This document shows positions 1 through 11,387 of a DNA stretch of 64,000 bases, in pieces; positions within the stretch are counted from its first letter, which is position 1; each line of letters starts with the position of its first letter. The stretch is from NCBI GenBank assembly GCA_948567375.1, contig OX419755.1, forward strand, positions 20,228,517 to 20,292,516, given 5' to 3'. Both the position numbers and the translations under genes were made by a program. The notes below the pieces were generated by a model. The model was not told the origin of the DNA and made no database searches. It saw only the letters and a program-made list of their open reading frames with translations. The DNA is from Lunularia cruciata (taxonomy: Eukaryota > Streptophyta > Marchantiopsida > Lunulariales > Lunulariaceae).

Positions 1-1000
1 TTAAGGATAATATAGTTGAAGGTTGGATCATAAGGATAGCATATGCTTCAATTTCTTGAATGGTTCTTGGTGCTTAATGGTCCATTGAAAGCTTGAGGCC
101 TTCCTTAAGAGATTGTTCTCTTAAGGAAGGCCACAATGGTGTGGCTATATGAGCAAAGTAGTGAATGAACCATTGGTAAAAACTTTTCTATCTCATTAAA
201 TGCACATACTTCTATGGCATCATTTAGAGTAGGCCAATCAGTAATGGCCTTGATTTTCTCCTCTTTCCATCATGATCTTCTTTGATGAGACCTTATGACC
301 CAAGAAGGTATATTGCCAAAAGACACACTTTGACTTCTTGCAATAAAATTTCCATTGACACAGTCATCTTAGGATTTCTCCTACATGATTAATATGTTTT
401 ACCTCCATCTTGCAAAAGATTAAAATATCATCCAAGAACACCACCACATATTAATCAAATAGCCCATCCAATACTCAATGCATCTAATCCATGAAGACAA
501 TTGGAGCATTAATGAGCCCAAAAGGTAGAAGTCTCATTCAAAATACATGTACCTTGTACAAAAGATAGTCTTCTACACATCCTCCATATCAATGGGAATC
601 TACCAATAACCACTTTGAATATCCAACTTAGAGAAGTATCATGCTCTACTCAATGGATCTAACAAGTCATCAATTTGAGGCAAATGATATACTTTTCACA
701 ATTTGTTTATTGAGGCCATGGTTGTGAATATAGAAGCAAAGTCCTTTTATCCTTCTTTGGGACAAATAGTGCTAGTGCTCCCCAAGAGGATGTACTGTAT
801 TGTATAAAATCCTTCTCTAAAAGCTCTGTTATTGTTGTTTGAAGCTCTTCCAACTCCTTTGGCAAGAGCCAATAGATTGGTCTATTCATTGGAATACTTC
901 TTGGCAATAACTCAATCTTAAAGGGTATACCATGATTAACAAGTAACCTCTTTAGTAGATTATCCAAAAAAACACAAAATCCTAAACTATCTAATCAACC
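1..1000 (-). pseudogene. reverse transcriptase / RNase H remnant of element A
   Basis: The longest open piece (707-967) encodes the RT N-terminus with the family pattern HGIPFKIELLPRSIPMNRP followed by a KELEELQ helix, LLEKDFIQ and a WGALALFVPKKD segment. Further downstream on the minus strand the catalytic loop reads F-L-D-D, with the two Asp codons at 427-432, and a YTFLGHKVSS connection motif lies near 285-320. Stops and frame changes separate these blocks. From about 250 to 1 the RNase H region is barely recognisable and includes a perfect hairpin (97-132). Function in life would be copying element RNA into DNA in virus-like particles; this copy cannot. Confidence 0.85.
97..132. repeat. 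perfect 16-bp inverted repeat, 4-nt loop
   Basis: The 16 bases at 97-112 (ggccttccttaagaga) are exactly complementary to 117-132, with loop ttgt at 113-116. It lies where element A should encode the start of RNase H. Confidence 0.9.
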
Positions 1001-1249
1001 ATTGCTTGATGAGGCTTCTCACCCTCACCAGATTTTCCATGCACAATTTTCTTGATCCACATCACAAAATTAGAAATATTTTCCTCCAAAGCTTACTCTA
1101 TGGTTACATTATTGATAATTATTGACAATCCCATGATTCTAATAATGGGATTGACTATTCTTAGGTGTCTTACTCAAAGGTGCTAAACAACCTTATTGGT
1201 AATTCTTACCTAGGTGTTGTACTTGAATTTTTTATTGGGTATAATCAAA

Positions 1250-1600
1250 TTGAACCTTATGATGTTCAAGCAAATGTAGACCTAGAATGATATCATAGTG
1301 TAGAGATGCTATTAAAAACCTCATACACACTTGATTATATTTTGACTATTCCTAATCTTGAATGTAACATGATGTGTGGTGCAAAATGCATAACACTTTT
1401 TACCATCCATCATCATCAATCTACTTCTAAATATTGACTTGATAAGAATACCTAATTCTTTTGCCAATTGCATGGACATGCAATTTTTCAAACTTCCAAA
1501 GATCAACCCAAATCCTACAACCATGATCAAATATCATACCTTACAAGTGAAGAAAACTTACATATGTCAAGCCTTCAATCCCATTGGAACTAATTGAGTT
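1250..1600 (-). pseudogene. aspartic protease remnant of element A
   Basis: The open piece 1321-1530 carries NCMSMQLAKELGI followed by MMDGKKCYAF and HHVTFKIRNSQNI, the arrangement expected after the catalytic loop of a Ty3/gypsy protease. The usual Asp-Ser-Gly is not visible; the corresponding stretch reads IFGSLKN, so the catalytic Asp appears lost. It sits between the gag remnant and RT, as expected for processing of a gag-pol polyprotein. Confidence 0.6.
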
Positions 1601-1639
1601 CCTAGTAGGTGGCTTGATATCTCCTATTGGGATTCTTTT

Positions 1640-2310
1640 TTCCCTTATCATCTTGCTCTATGAACTCCATGTGGGCAATTTTTCTTGAGTGAAAATTCAG
1701 TAATATAATGTCTAATTTGGCAACAATAAAAGCAACCATCATTTTGTCATAGTCACTCTGTATTTATACTACCCACTAGTTTCTATTGGGCGGCATCAAT
1801 CTCCATTGGTGTTGGCTCCGCCACTTATGTGTAGTGTGTAGGCAAGTTCTTTGAAGGTCAAGACCAAATTGTGGGAACCAAGGAATCAAATTACTTAGCC
1901 AACTAACACCATATCTTCCTCCAAGTGTTTGGGCTCCCACATGATCATTTCCAATGTGGTACAGAACTTCAAGCCCCTCACAAATTGAGCCAAAGCTTCA
2001 CCTTCTAGTAAATTTGGAATTTGCATTATGGTCTTCTAGAATTGAGTGATGTAACTTCTCATTGAACCAATATACTTCAATTTTGCCACTCTATCATGCA
2101 GTTCATGCAACACTTATAGCTTGGAATCTCCCAATTATTTCACTCTTGAATTCTTTCCAGGTCAAGATTTGCATAATAAACTACCATTCAACTTGCTCCA
2201 CTTGGAATTGCTGCCATAGTTTGCCACTCCATCCAGTTGGCTTGAAGCCAAGAGAATTGTATTTGTTCATCTTGAAGATTTGTAGCTTCAAAAATGGGCT
2301 TTGTTGTTTA
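1640..2310 (-). pseudogene. gag remnant with degenerate zinc knuckle, element A
   Basis: Minus-strand translation in broken frames gives a capsid-like stretch in which tyrosine, tryptophan and LEEDMVLAN-like pieces are spaced as in plant gypsy gag (about 1850-2290). A degenerate CCHC knuckle lies near 1700-1740, reading C-F-Y-C then H, with the final Cys apparently changed to Phe. Gag would form the particle and bind element RNA. No start codon can be chosen because the 5' end is interrupted by several stops. Confidence 0.6.
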
Positions 2311-3113
2311 TAGGGAATATACAAGGCTCTTGGGAAGCTTCTCAAGAAGCTTCCTAAAAGCTACATTCTTAGAGTCTCACCAAAGCTAATAGAGAAGGTT
2401 CTCAAGAAGTTCTCTTCTAGAATAGCCCACTTGGCATGCAAGCTAAGCAAGTTTAGAAGCTTCACAATAAGATTCCTTCTAGAAACCATCTACTTAGTAT
2501 GCAAGCTAAGCTAGCCAAGAAGTTTCCTCCTATGAGTTGCCTACTTGGCATAAACATTGTGTGATATTTGGAAGGTACCTTGAAGTTTCAAAGACACTTC
2601 TAGAACATTCCTATACTTCTTGTGAGTTATGAAAAGTATGATAATTCATTTCATATGCATTTTTTCCAAGAAGTAAGAGCTCATACATTACATATTCACT
2701 TCACTTTTTTAGTGTTGAAACATGCAAATGAAACTCACAACATAATTGGCACTTCTTTGCTCTCCTCTATATTTATATGTGATTAAAAACTAGGAAATGA
2801 TAATCCCTTAAGAGTAGAGAGATTAGTAAGAGTAGAAAACCTTATGTTCTATGGAGCTCACACTAGCATGTAAACCTTGGTGCAAAAATTTTGCAATTTT
2901 GTGATGGAAATGATATATTTGCACTCCGATTCTGTTGGAAATGATTTGTTTGCTTGCTCTAGACTTTGACCTAAAGATAAAAAATGTTACAAGTAGTCTT
3001 TTTTCCACTTATGTACCATGAGCTCACTCTTCAACATTAAAAGCACAAATGCCTCAAGATATAGAATGTGATGTAGATGTAGTTTGGTTGTTTACATACT
3101 CTTTAAAAGATAT
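2311..3113. other. gap: repetitive leader-like DNA, no gene
   Basis: No protein-like frame is seen. It holds a perfect 10-bp palindrome around 2333-2354 (ggaagcttct, spacer ca) and two to three imperfect copies, about 55-62 bp apart, of a motif containing ttggcatgcaagctaagc between 2415 and 2540. This could be the untranslated leader or LTR of element A, but nothing proves it. Confidence 0.5.
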
Positions 3114-3118
3114 GGTAG

Positions 3119-3837
3119 TATTATACTCCAAGGAAAAGAGAGCTCTTCAAGAGAGATACAAGAGAGAACACAAATTTCACCCTCAATCCTCTGATGCTCC
3201 AAAGAAGCACCTTCTCTTTCTTATATAGCCAAGGAGGATCTCCTCCAAGGAAGCTCCACCCTAGGATTAGGTACATGGATATGTGACATGTCAACAAACT
3301 CCACCCTTAGATTACTTGCTTGGATGGGTGACATGTTGGTCCTAGTCCTATCTGGTTGGTCAAAAAGGCTTTGACTAGAAGGAATCTTTTAGAGAATATT
3401 CTTGTAAGAATCTCAAAATCACATAGTTGAGGTGCCTTTAGAAAGCTCTTTGTAAGATAATTCTAAGATTGACAACATTTTTGAGGCCTAATTCATCCAT
3501 TTAGGCTTTCAAAATTGCCTTTGAAGTTTTTAAGCCTACTTTGGCTTTTTCTCTATTAGTAGAAGTGCTCTTTTGGTGATATCTCTATCTGATCTACGTT
3601 CTCTATCATTTGTAACATCCTTCCAGATGTTACCACCCCAAGTTTCACCTCTAGATCATATGCCTAATTATTGATTCTAAAGTTTCCAAGCATTTTTCAA
3701 ATTTTGGCCTGTTAGTAGAAGTACTCTTTTGGTGATAACTCTAGCTTATCTACTTATTCCATCATGCATAACATCCTTCCAGATGTTACCAAACTAAATT
3801 TTGTCTCTAGATCATCTATCTAGCTATAGGTATTATA
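3119..3837 (-). mobile_element. solo LTR of the B/C/M chromovirus family, U3 start duplicated
   Basis: Minus-oriented LTR about 719 bp long, related along its length to the LTR bordering the PBS at 14023. It has a TATA-like tct-tatatagcc stretch near 3220. Flanks GGTAG (3114-3118) and TGTAG (3838-3842) match at four of five bases, consistent with an eroded target-site duplication. The first part of U3 is present twice in tandem (3711-3835 and 3550-3680). No internal coding region is attached, so it is a solo LTR. Confidence 0.85.
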
Positions 3838-3849
3838 TGTAGCTTGCAA

Positions 3850-4145
3850 AAACTTCAAATAGCAAGCAAACCCCCATAATAGACAAGCAAACTCCTCCAA
3901 CTATGAACAAACCTCACAAGGGCCAAGCAAACTCTAAAAATCATGAACAAAGCCTATGAGGGCAGAGCAAACCCCATCAACTATAAGCAAACACCTCAAA
4001 GGTTGAGCATACTCTACAAGCAAACATTACCAACCCAACAAAAGGTGAGCAAATCCTAACAAGAGGCAAGCAACACATGAAATACAAGTGAACCCTCTAG
4101 AGAAGTGAGCAAACCCTTGTGATATGCAAGCAAATCCTATGAACT
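3850..4145. repeat. degenerate minisatellite, 20-bp period with 40-bp dimers
   Basis: Core motif agcaaac (variants aacaaac, agcaaat) recurs about every 20 bp from 3865 to 4130, roughly fourteen units. Adjacent units alternate: one ends in caactatg or tcatg, the next in gggcca or gggcag, so the higher-order unit is about 40 bp. A 20-bp period is not a multiple of three, so it is not a coding repeat. Confidence 0.8.
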
Positions 4146-7100
4146 TAACTAACTACAAATTCAGTTCAACCAAAGCAATCCAATTTTTGGTAACAATTTT
4201 TAATAACCAGACTTTTTTACCCATTTAATCTTACAACAAAAAATTGCTATCATGTCCAATAGAAGTGCAAGGGATTAGTTTGAGGACTAGAACACCACTA
4301 CAAGCACCATAAGACTTTTCATCTATTTTCAAAAACATAGTGATGATGTTACAAATTCCTTTGGTATTTTCCCCATCTAAGCTAATTCTAGAGTCATTGA
4401 ATAAAAGCATTTTGATTTACCATTCATCTAAAGTACTTTATTGAGAGAATAGCTTACTGTTGTTGGCATCATAAATTGATCCAAATGTCTAGATGCTTAT
4501 GCCCAACAATGTTTGAATATGAAAATTACTCAATGATGCTAATGATGTTGGCATTATTAATCTAAATCTTGTTTTTGCTAATGGATGTGGTGTCCAAATA
4601 TGTTTCACTATGATCTTTGATGTGAACCCACTCTTGAGTACCATGAACTCACCTTGTAGGATGGTATTTAAAGTTTAAATCTTTCAGATATTTGCTTTTG
4701 ATACATGATAGATTTTGGTATTTGAGATATTTGCTTGTGACACGCACTAGGTTATTGCACTACTTCTTAATAGTTATTACTTTAATCCATGCCTAATCTA
4801 TCTATAACCCCCATAATTTAGGCCTATACTCAAAAAATAACATGACATATCACCATGTAATAATTTTTTACAAAATGTTCATTTTAGAAGGTTTTTTCCA
4901 TGGGATGCTATAGAAAATTTGAGGAAATATCCTATTACCATAGAGATTGTATTACTTTCATTTTTGAAAGCACATAATGCTTATATTGTCACTTATAAGT
5001 AAAAGTAGTGCACATCTTATCTCTCATCCAAGGGATTTTTAAAGTGATCATTTGTGTACACACCATATGCGATGAGAGCAACAACCTAATATTGAACATC
5101 CTCAAAGTTAACAACTCAAGAGAAAATCTCTTTATCACTCATTTACATTCTTATGCTAAAGCTTTCTAAAAGTGATCAAAAGGTGATCACCAATGTCAAC
5201 ATATGAAATCCTACATTGACACTCACATAAGGGATCATAAGATGATCACCAATGTCAACATGTGAAACCCTTAATTAACATTCATGTAAGGATCCTTTTG
5301 AGTTCAAAATTATGAGATCAAAAAACCTTGAGGTATGACATTCCTAGGTAATAAAACACATATTTACTTCTTAAATAGAAAATTTACTCAAAAAGCTTCA
5401 TTCTTCTTTATTCATTCTACACTCCAATCTCACTAAGGAACGGTTGCATTCTCTTTCTAAAGATCCTTCATATATAATCTGCAAATTATTGTAATAAGTT
5501 CCTTAGTAACTTGGTATAATCCATATTTACCCTATATTTTGTTAAGTAATGAAACTTAGGTGAATAGGTCTTCATATAAGTTTTTATTCTCAAATGCCTA
5601 AATTTAAAACATTCCAAGCATATTTTCCAAGAACTTAGATTCATCATATTTTCCAAAAACTTAGTGGTTGATATTTATAAAAAATATTTATTCTAGAAGT
5701 TTCAAAATCATATGAAAAACTACTTACCTTAACCTTGCTTTACTATGAGAGGTAACCAAACTTATCAAGCCAATAAGATTTACATATCTATTATATATCA
5801 AGTCAAATTGACCATAAAAAGTCCAAAAGTGTAGTTCTTACTCTCATATTATCTAATATAAATTTATCTCAAATCTCATTCCAGTGTAATCAAATTTTAA
5901 ATTCATTGAAGGTTGCAATTTAGTATTAGATAACAATTAACAATTAGATTATATCTTTTCAAATTTTTAACCACAAGTGACTATTTGAAGATATCTCTAA
6001 CTTTATTAATACTAAATATTGTTATTTATAACTAGCTAAAAATCACAAAGTACTATTAAAGGCTAATTTTCATCCTAAGGTGTTATGTACCTACAAATCA
6101 AAATAGTGCAAGACTTGTCCCTTACATATGATACACCTCTAATGATAAATTTGGTGTGCACCATACTTTATTAGCCATCATTAGAGATCACCCCAAAGAA
6201 GTCTCATTCATTCTCCAAATCACTTATTTATGCTCTTATGCCAAAGCTCTCTAAACATGGTCATGAAGAAAATTTGCACTAGTGTAAAAAATGATCTTTT
6301 ATTAACAAGTAAACCAAGGTCCTTTAGAATAAGAGGTTCTCCCAAGATAGACAGCATTGTAATGACTCTATCAACTATAAAATCTTACTATTTACTTAAC
6401 AAATATGAGTTATTTGCACAAAGCCTTGTTTCCCTCACTCATTCCACCTTCTAAGTTCACAAAAGAATAAATTCCTTCTCTCTTAAGCTTTAAGCTTAAG
6501 AGAGAAGCTTTAAGCTTTTCCTAATATAGCAACTAAAATTGTTGTGGTAAGTGTCTTTATAGCTCCTACAAAAATATACTTCACCTAAATTACCTTAGGT
6601 GAAAGATTTGTATATCAAACAATCTTCATATAGATATTTGGCCTTACATTCCTTCCTTGGACGCTATGGAGTATGACCCTAGGATCTGTAACCTTCTCCT
6701 AGTTGAAAATTATAGACATTATAAAATCTTCATAGGTCAAGTCAAAATTATCTTCCTTGACCTCAAAATTCACTTAATTTTCTAAGCACTTAGAATTTTA
6801 CCATCTCTTATATACCAAGTCAAATTGACCATGAAATCCAAGCTGTAGGTCTCACTTCAATATAATCTTGTATAAAATTCATCAAGAGATCATAATCCAA
6901 TATAATCTATTTTGAAACCTCTAAGAGATCACACTCCAATGTAATTGAATTCACTTAGTGGTCCTGTTTAGTATTGAGTAATAAAGAATGATAATCTTAT
7001 TTTTTATTTATTTAATCATACCATCTTAATTACATATTTGTGGACTGAGTTAGTTATAATTAGCTCATAATCACCAAAATACTAGTAGAAGCTAATATGT

Positions 7101-7549
7101 ATCCTACAACATCACATTTCTCTCCAAAATAAGCTCTCATCCTTAAAGTGAAATATTTTTATTTATAACACAAAGGATTCAACTTATCATAGTTTTTTGC
7201 ATCAAAGCATCTATCTTGAATCTTCTTTATACCACAAGTATGATAATGATAAAACTTCTCTTTAATATAAGGACCACAATACCAAGGTAGACTGTTTCCT
7301 TACTCTCTTTTAATAAATGGAATCCAAGAGCAAACCCAATCTCTTTCCTTAAAATTTTAACTTCTTCTCCTTCTTAATCACTTGTCTTAACTCATTTTCT
7401 GTTAAGCTAAAGCCTTCTAAATCTGGACAAAGGTTATAGATCTTGCTTCCTCTAAAATCCTTGACTTGTTATTGGTGTGACTTCTTGACATCTTTGCCTA
7501 GCTTTTGATTCAAGCTAACTTGAAGAATTTGAATGGTTTGGAGGTCAGA
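4146..7549. other. gap: AT-rich repetitive DNA without recognisable gene
   Basis: Both strands are full of stops. Internal structure includes a direct repeat of about 60 bp (gatcaccaatgtcaacat near 5183 and 5242), a diverged pair about 1 kb apart (5755-6085 against 6780-7110, sharing atataccaagtcaaattgacc-type sequence) and a near-perfect palindrome at 6476-6506. A third diverged relative of the 6180-6390 block lies near 34230-34420. This suggests an old unclassified repeat. Around 7090-7330 a minus-strand stretch of about 70 residues without family resemblance can be read. Confidence 0.5.
6476..6506. repeat. 31-nt palindrome, 15-bp arms
   Basis: Arms ttctctcttaagctt (6476-6490) and its exact reverse complement (6492-6506) with a single-base centre. 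Followed by a further aagctttaagctttt. Confidence 0.9.
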
Positions 7550-7686
7550 TGTAATACCAAGAGCTAGCCATATGATCTTAATGTGAAATTTGGTTTGGTA
7601 ACATCTGGAATGATGTTATACATGATGGACAAAATAGATCAGATAAAAGTATCACCAAAAGAGTACTTTTACAAATAGTGCAGAAA
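7550..7686 (+). repeat. 5' LTR of element C, first piece
   Basis: Starts TGTAATACC, then agctagccatatgatc, tttggtttggtaacatctgg and tatcaccaaaagag as in the other family LTRs. It breaks at 7686 directly after AGAAA, where element B begins; the same LTR continues at 13421 with AGAAACCAAAATAG. Confidence 0.88.
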
Positions 7687-8262
7687 GGTAATACTCCAAA
7701 GACAAGAGAAGAGCAAAAACACAAATTACACACTCAACATTTGGTGCCCCAAAGGAGCACGTTCTCTTTATTATATAGACAAAGAGGATCTCCTCCAAGG
7801 AAGCTCCACCATAGGATTAGGCACACAGATAGGTGACATGTCATAAAGCTCCACCCTTGGATTACTTACTTGGATGGGTGACATGTTGGTCTAGGTCCTA
7901 TCTGGTTGGTCAAACAAGCTTTGACGGAGGGAATCTTTTAGGGAATCTTCCTATAGGAGTCTCAGAATCACATGAGTAAGGTACCATTGGAAATCTCTCG
8001 ATGAGAAAAACCAGGGGGAAGGAAGGCCAGCCTATCCTTGATTGGGGGAATCTACACATATTTGAGGCCTAATTCATTTGTTTAGGCCTCCAAAATTGCC
8101 TTCAAAGATTTCAGGCATATTCCGGTTCCTACTCTATTAGTAGAAGTCCTCTTCTGGTGATACCTCTTTCTGATCTATTTAGCCCATCATGTGTAACATC
8201 ATTCCAGATGTTACCAAACCAAATTTCACATCTAGATCATATGGCTAGCTCATGATATTACA
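7687..8262 (-). repeat. 3' LTR of element B
   Basis: 576-bp LTR; on the minus strand it begins TGTAATATC and ends GAGTATTACC. It has a TATA-like box (tctatataataa read on minus, near 7769-7782). Only one copy of the U3 start is present, unlike the 719-753-bp LTRs elsewhere in the window. Confidence 0.9.
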
Positions 8263-8277
8263 GATCTCCCTCCTTTT
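8263..8277 (-). promoter_or_regulatory. polypurine tract of element B
   Basis: Minus strand reads aaaaggagggagatc immediately before the LTR start TGTAAT. It would prime plus-strand DNA synthesis. Confidence 0.85.
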
Positions 8278-8309
8278 AAGACGCAACATCCTCGTTGTGC
8301 AATTGTTGC

Positions 8310-8496
8310 TCAAATGCTTTCACCAACACCGGTCATGTGTCAAACTGGCAATGGGCTCCCATGTTGCTTCATATAGGGGGTAACCTTTCCAGTGTATAAG
8401 ATAGTCCACCCGTGGATGGCGAGTACCACACATGCATTTTTGGAGAATACGCTCCACTTCATATTCTTTTGTGCCATCAATGAGTGTCAAACACGG
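8310..8496 (-). pseudogene. chromodomain at the integrase C-terminus, element B
   Basis: Minus strand reads YEVERIL, then VDYLIHWKGYP and YEATWEP, the hallmark pattern of a chromovirus chromodomain (aromatic residues Y, W and W of the methyl-lysine cage visible). It is followed by LTHDRCW and a stop at about 8317. In this family the domain directs integration to chromatin carrying histone H3 methylation; that role is family knowledge, not shown here. It directly follows integrase and precedes the polypurine tract. Confidence 0.9.
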
Positions 8497-9560
8497 TCAA
8501 ATGTCTTGTGTGGAATGACCCTGGCCTGATTGGGGAGCATATCTGTGTAGTAGGGAAACATGGAACACAGGATGGATCTTCATGTGTGGTGGTAGCTCAA
8601 GGTGATAGGCCACAACACCAACGCAACAAAGAATCAAGAAAGGCCAAATAGAACGAGGTCTCAGCTTACAAGGTCCAACTAATGTGAGGTTGGTTGTCAA
8701 TAACCACACTTGATCCCCAACATTGAACTCCATGTGCCTACGGTGTGCATCAACATACTCCTTTTGTTGATTTTGTGCAATTTGTAATCTGTGCTTGGCG
8801 CTCTCCACACCGTGTTGGATTCTAGAAACAAATGTGTTGATGACATTGACTTTCGTAGCCACTAGACGGATCTTCATCAAGCTAGAAGGTATGAAGGGAT
8901 GCTCACCATACATGAGGAAGAATGGAGTGACCTAAGTGGATGCATTCATTGAATTTTTGTAAGCGAAGTCCACCAACGAGAGTAGGGTGTCCCACCTCTC
9001 TTGTGCTTCTAAGGTGAAGCCGCGTAACATGTCTTCAATCATGCAATTAGCCTGCTCTGTTTGGCCATCTGTTTGTGGGTGATAAGCTGTGGACATGGCC
9101 AACTTGGTTTTGAAGAAACCAAAGAGTGTTTGCCAAAACAAACTGGTGAATTGAGTGCCTCTATTGGTGATAAGTACTCTAGACATGCCATGGTTAGAGA
9201 AGACGGTATCTAAGAATAATTGAGCTAGTTGTGGACCGGTCACATCCTTTGTGGTAGGACGTACATGAATCATTTTGTTGAGTCGGTCCACAAAGACCCT
9301 GATGGAGTCAAACCTTGAGGTGGTCTTGGGTAATTCACAGATGAGATCCATACTCACTTGTTCCCAACGTTGGGTAGGCGTGGGGAGAGGTTGAAGGAGC
9401 CCTGCAAGAGCTTGATTAGAGGCTTTGTTCTATTGACAAAGTAGGCAGCTACGAATGTAGTCCATCACGTCATTTCTCATATTGGGCCAATAGTAATGGC
9501 ATTGGACTCCATCCAAGGTCTTATCCACTCCGACATGACCTGAATGGCTAAATCATGACA
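8497..9560 (-). pseudogene. integrase, element B
   Basis: Two long open pieces (8932-9357 and 8497-8913). The catalytic core begins MSMDLICELPKT (first Asp), continues to LITNRGTQFTS and ends with AYHPQTDGQTEQAN (Glu present). The second catalytic Asp appears changed to Asn (TN where SD is usual), a G-to-A change. The C-terminal part has QVWLLTTNL and GPCKLRPRSIWPF plus HPVFHVSLL, a typical GPY/F-like region. The zinc-binding N-terminus near 9400-9560 is split by a frameshift, with YIRSCLLCQ-like residues in another frame. Confidence 0.9.
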
Positions 9561-10345
9561 TTTTGCTAGAATGGTGGTGCGTAATTTTGGGACATTTGGG
9601 ATCCATAATCTGCCATCACAAAAGGTAAGTCCTTGGGTGCTAGTAATACCTTTAGATGATTGCGCTTCTACAATCTGAGGATCAGTTTTTGTAGCAACCA
9701 AAATCTTTGGCCAGAATTTAGGGTTAATCTTAACCTGTACCACCAAGTTGTTTGCCATTGGCATGCGGGTGAATGCATCTACAAGTTGCTTCTTACCTTC
9801 CACGTAGGTGATTGACATGTTGAAGTGTTGTCACCACTCTGCCCACCAAATCTGGCGACAAGATAGATCCTTCTGCGTCTTGAGGTAGACTAGAGGTTTG
9901 TGGTCTATCTATACTACAAATGCCTTCTCGCCCAAAAAGTGCTTCCAATGCTTGGTTGCCAAAACAATGGCCAACTCTTCTCATTTGGTGGTGTGGTAGT
10001 TGCGCTCTACCGGTAACAACTTTTGAGAGAAATATGCAATTGGATGCCATCCGTCATGCCACTCTTGTTGTAGGAATGCTCTTATTGCTACGCTTAATGC
10101 AGTTGTAGCCAACTTGATTGGTCATTTTGGGTCATAACACTTCAAGATTGGTGCATGTAGCAAGGTGGCTTTCAATTCTTGAAAGGCCAACTCTTGTGTG
10201 GTTCACCATGTCCACTTCTTCCCCTTGCCAAGTAGTGCCATTAAAGGTTGTGCAACCTTGGAGAAGTCCTTGAAAAATTAATGATAGAATCCCGTCAACC
10301 CCAAGAAGCTCTTGAGTTGAGTATGATCTTCTGGGGCACGCCATT
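9561..10345 (-). pseudogene. RNase H and connection, element B
   Basis: Across frames the minus strand gives AFQELKATLLHAPILK, an altered ATTALSVAIRAFLQQEW where related copies read ATDASSIAIGAVLQQEW, then HHTTK, ALEALFG-type residues and IDHKPLVYLKTQ. The first catalytic Asp is replaced by Thr. The linker to integrase (9477-9818) contains YVEGKKQLVDAFTRMP and FCDGRLWIPN. Several frame changes disrupt it. Confidence 0.85.
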
Positions 10346-11171
10346 TTTGAATGACCTCTATTTATCTGTCAATACTTGAATGCCCTATGCACTTACTCTA
10401 TGCCCCAAGTATTCTACTTCAGACTTGCCAAACTTGCACTTTGAGATTTTGGCATATAATAGATTCTATCTTAGAATCTAGAGGACTTCTTGTAGATGTT
10501 GTTTGTGTTCCGTCATTGTGCTATTGTATACTAAGATATCATCCAAGAAGATAATAACATACTTATCCAAGTATGGATGAAATATGTCATTCATTAGACT
10601 CATGAAAGTGGCAGGTGCATTGGTGAGGCTAAAAGGCATCACAAGATACTCAAAGTGGCCATACTTGGTTTGAAAGGCAGTTTGTACACATCCTCCTCTG
10701 CAATTCGGATTTGATTGTAACCGCTTTGCAAGTCCAATTTGGTGAATTATCTCACTCCATGGAGTTGATCAAATAGGTCATCCATGCAAGGTAAGAAGTA
10801 TTTGTTCTTCACCATTTGTTGATTGAGACCTTGATAGTCAATGCACATGCGCATTGTACCATCCTTCTTCTTCATAAACAAGAGAGGAGCCTCGATGGTG
10901 ATATGCTAGGTTGGATGAACCCAATCTGCAGCATCTCCTCAATTTGAGGCTTACACTCCTCCAACTCATGAGGTGATAGGCAATATGGGGCCTTACAAGG
11001 AGGTGTCTTCCTTGGGAGTGTCTCAATTTTATGATCTACTCTCCTTTTTGGTGGTAACCCTGAGGGTAGATCATTGAGAAGGACATCTTGAAATTCATCC
11101 ACCACAGCCTTCAATTTCTCCAAAACTTGTTCATTGAGTTGTGCACTCTGGACTTCTCTTATTAGACCCAT
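10346..11171 (-). pseudogene. reverse transcriptase, element B
   Basis: The N-terminal open piece (10872-11171) reads QDVLLNDLPSGLPPKR, then HKIETLPRKTPP and SPHELEECKPQIEEML. Blocks with [31 protein letters not shown] and the catalytic F-L-D-D (codons 10538-10543) follow in shifted frames. The active-site loop is intact but the enzyme is broken by stops. Confidence 0.9.
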
Positions 11172-11387
11172 GAAATATCTATTGGTCTTACAAACAATTG
11201 CCGTCCGTATGACATATAGAGGTAGATCCTGCTTGGGTGATTTTTCTTTAACCCCAATGATTGACCATTGGTAGGTTCACCCTACTTTCTTCCTCCAATC
11301 TACCATAGGGTTGTAATGCTCCATCCATGGCATGCCTAAGATTGCATCATAACAAGCTAATTGTATCACTCGCCACTCAATTGCTTC

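Larger units (their letters stand above)
1..2310 (-). mobile_element. Ty3/gypsy element A, 5' half, truncated by window edge
   Basis: Read on the minus strand this segment carries gag, protease and reverse transcriptase remnants in the canonical Ty3/gypsy order. RNase H fades out at position 1, so integrase and the 3' LTR would lie outside the window to the left. Many stops and frameshifts show it is inactive. Its protein sequence differs from the chromoviruses B, C and M and from the E and N1 families, so it is a separate lineage. The 5' LTR is not recognisable; repetitive sequence at 2310-2700 could be leader or LTR. Confidence 0.85.

Noticed and set aside
3850-4145. CRISPR-like array
   Set aside because: No constant repeat with unique spacers; it is a degenerate 20-bp tandem repeat in a eukaryotic context.
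7550-8262. A single LTR with long terminal inverted repeats
   Set aside because: The apparent inverted ends come from two different LTRs in opposite orientation: the start of C's 5' LTR and B's 3' LTR, separated by the AGAAA duplication.
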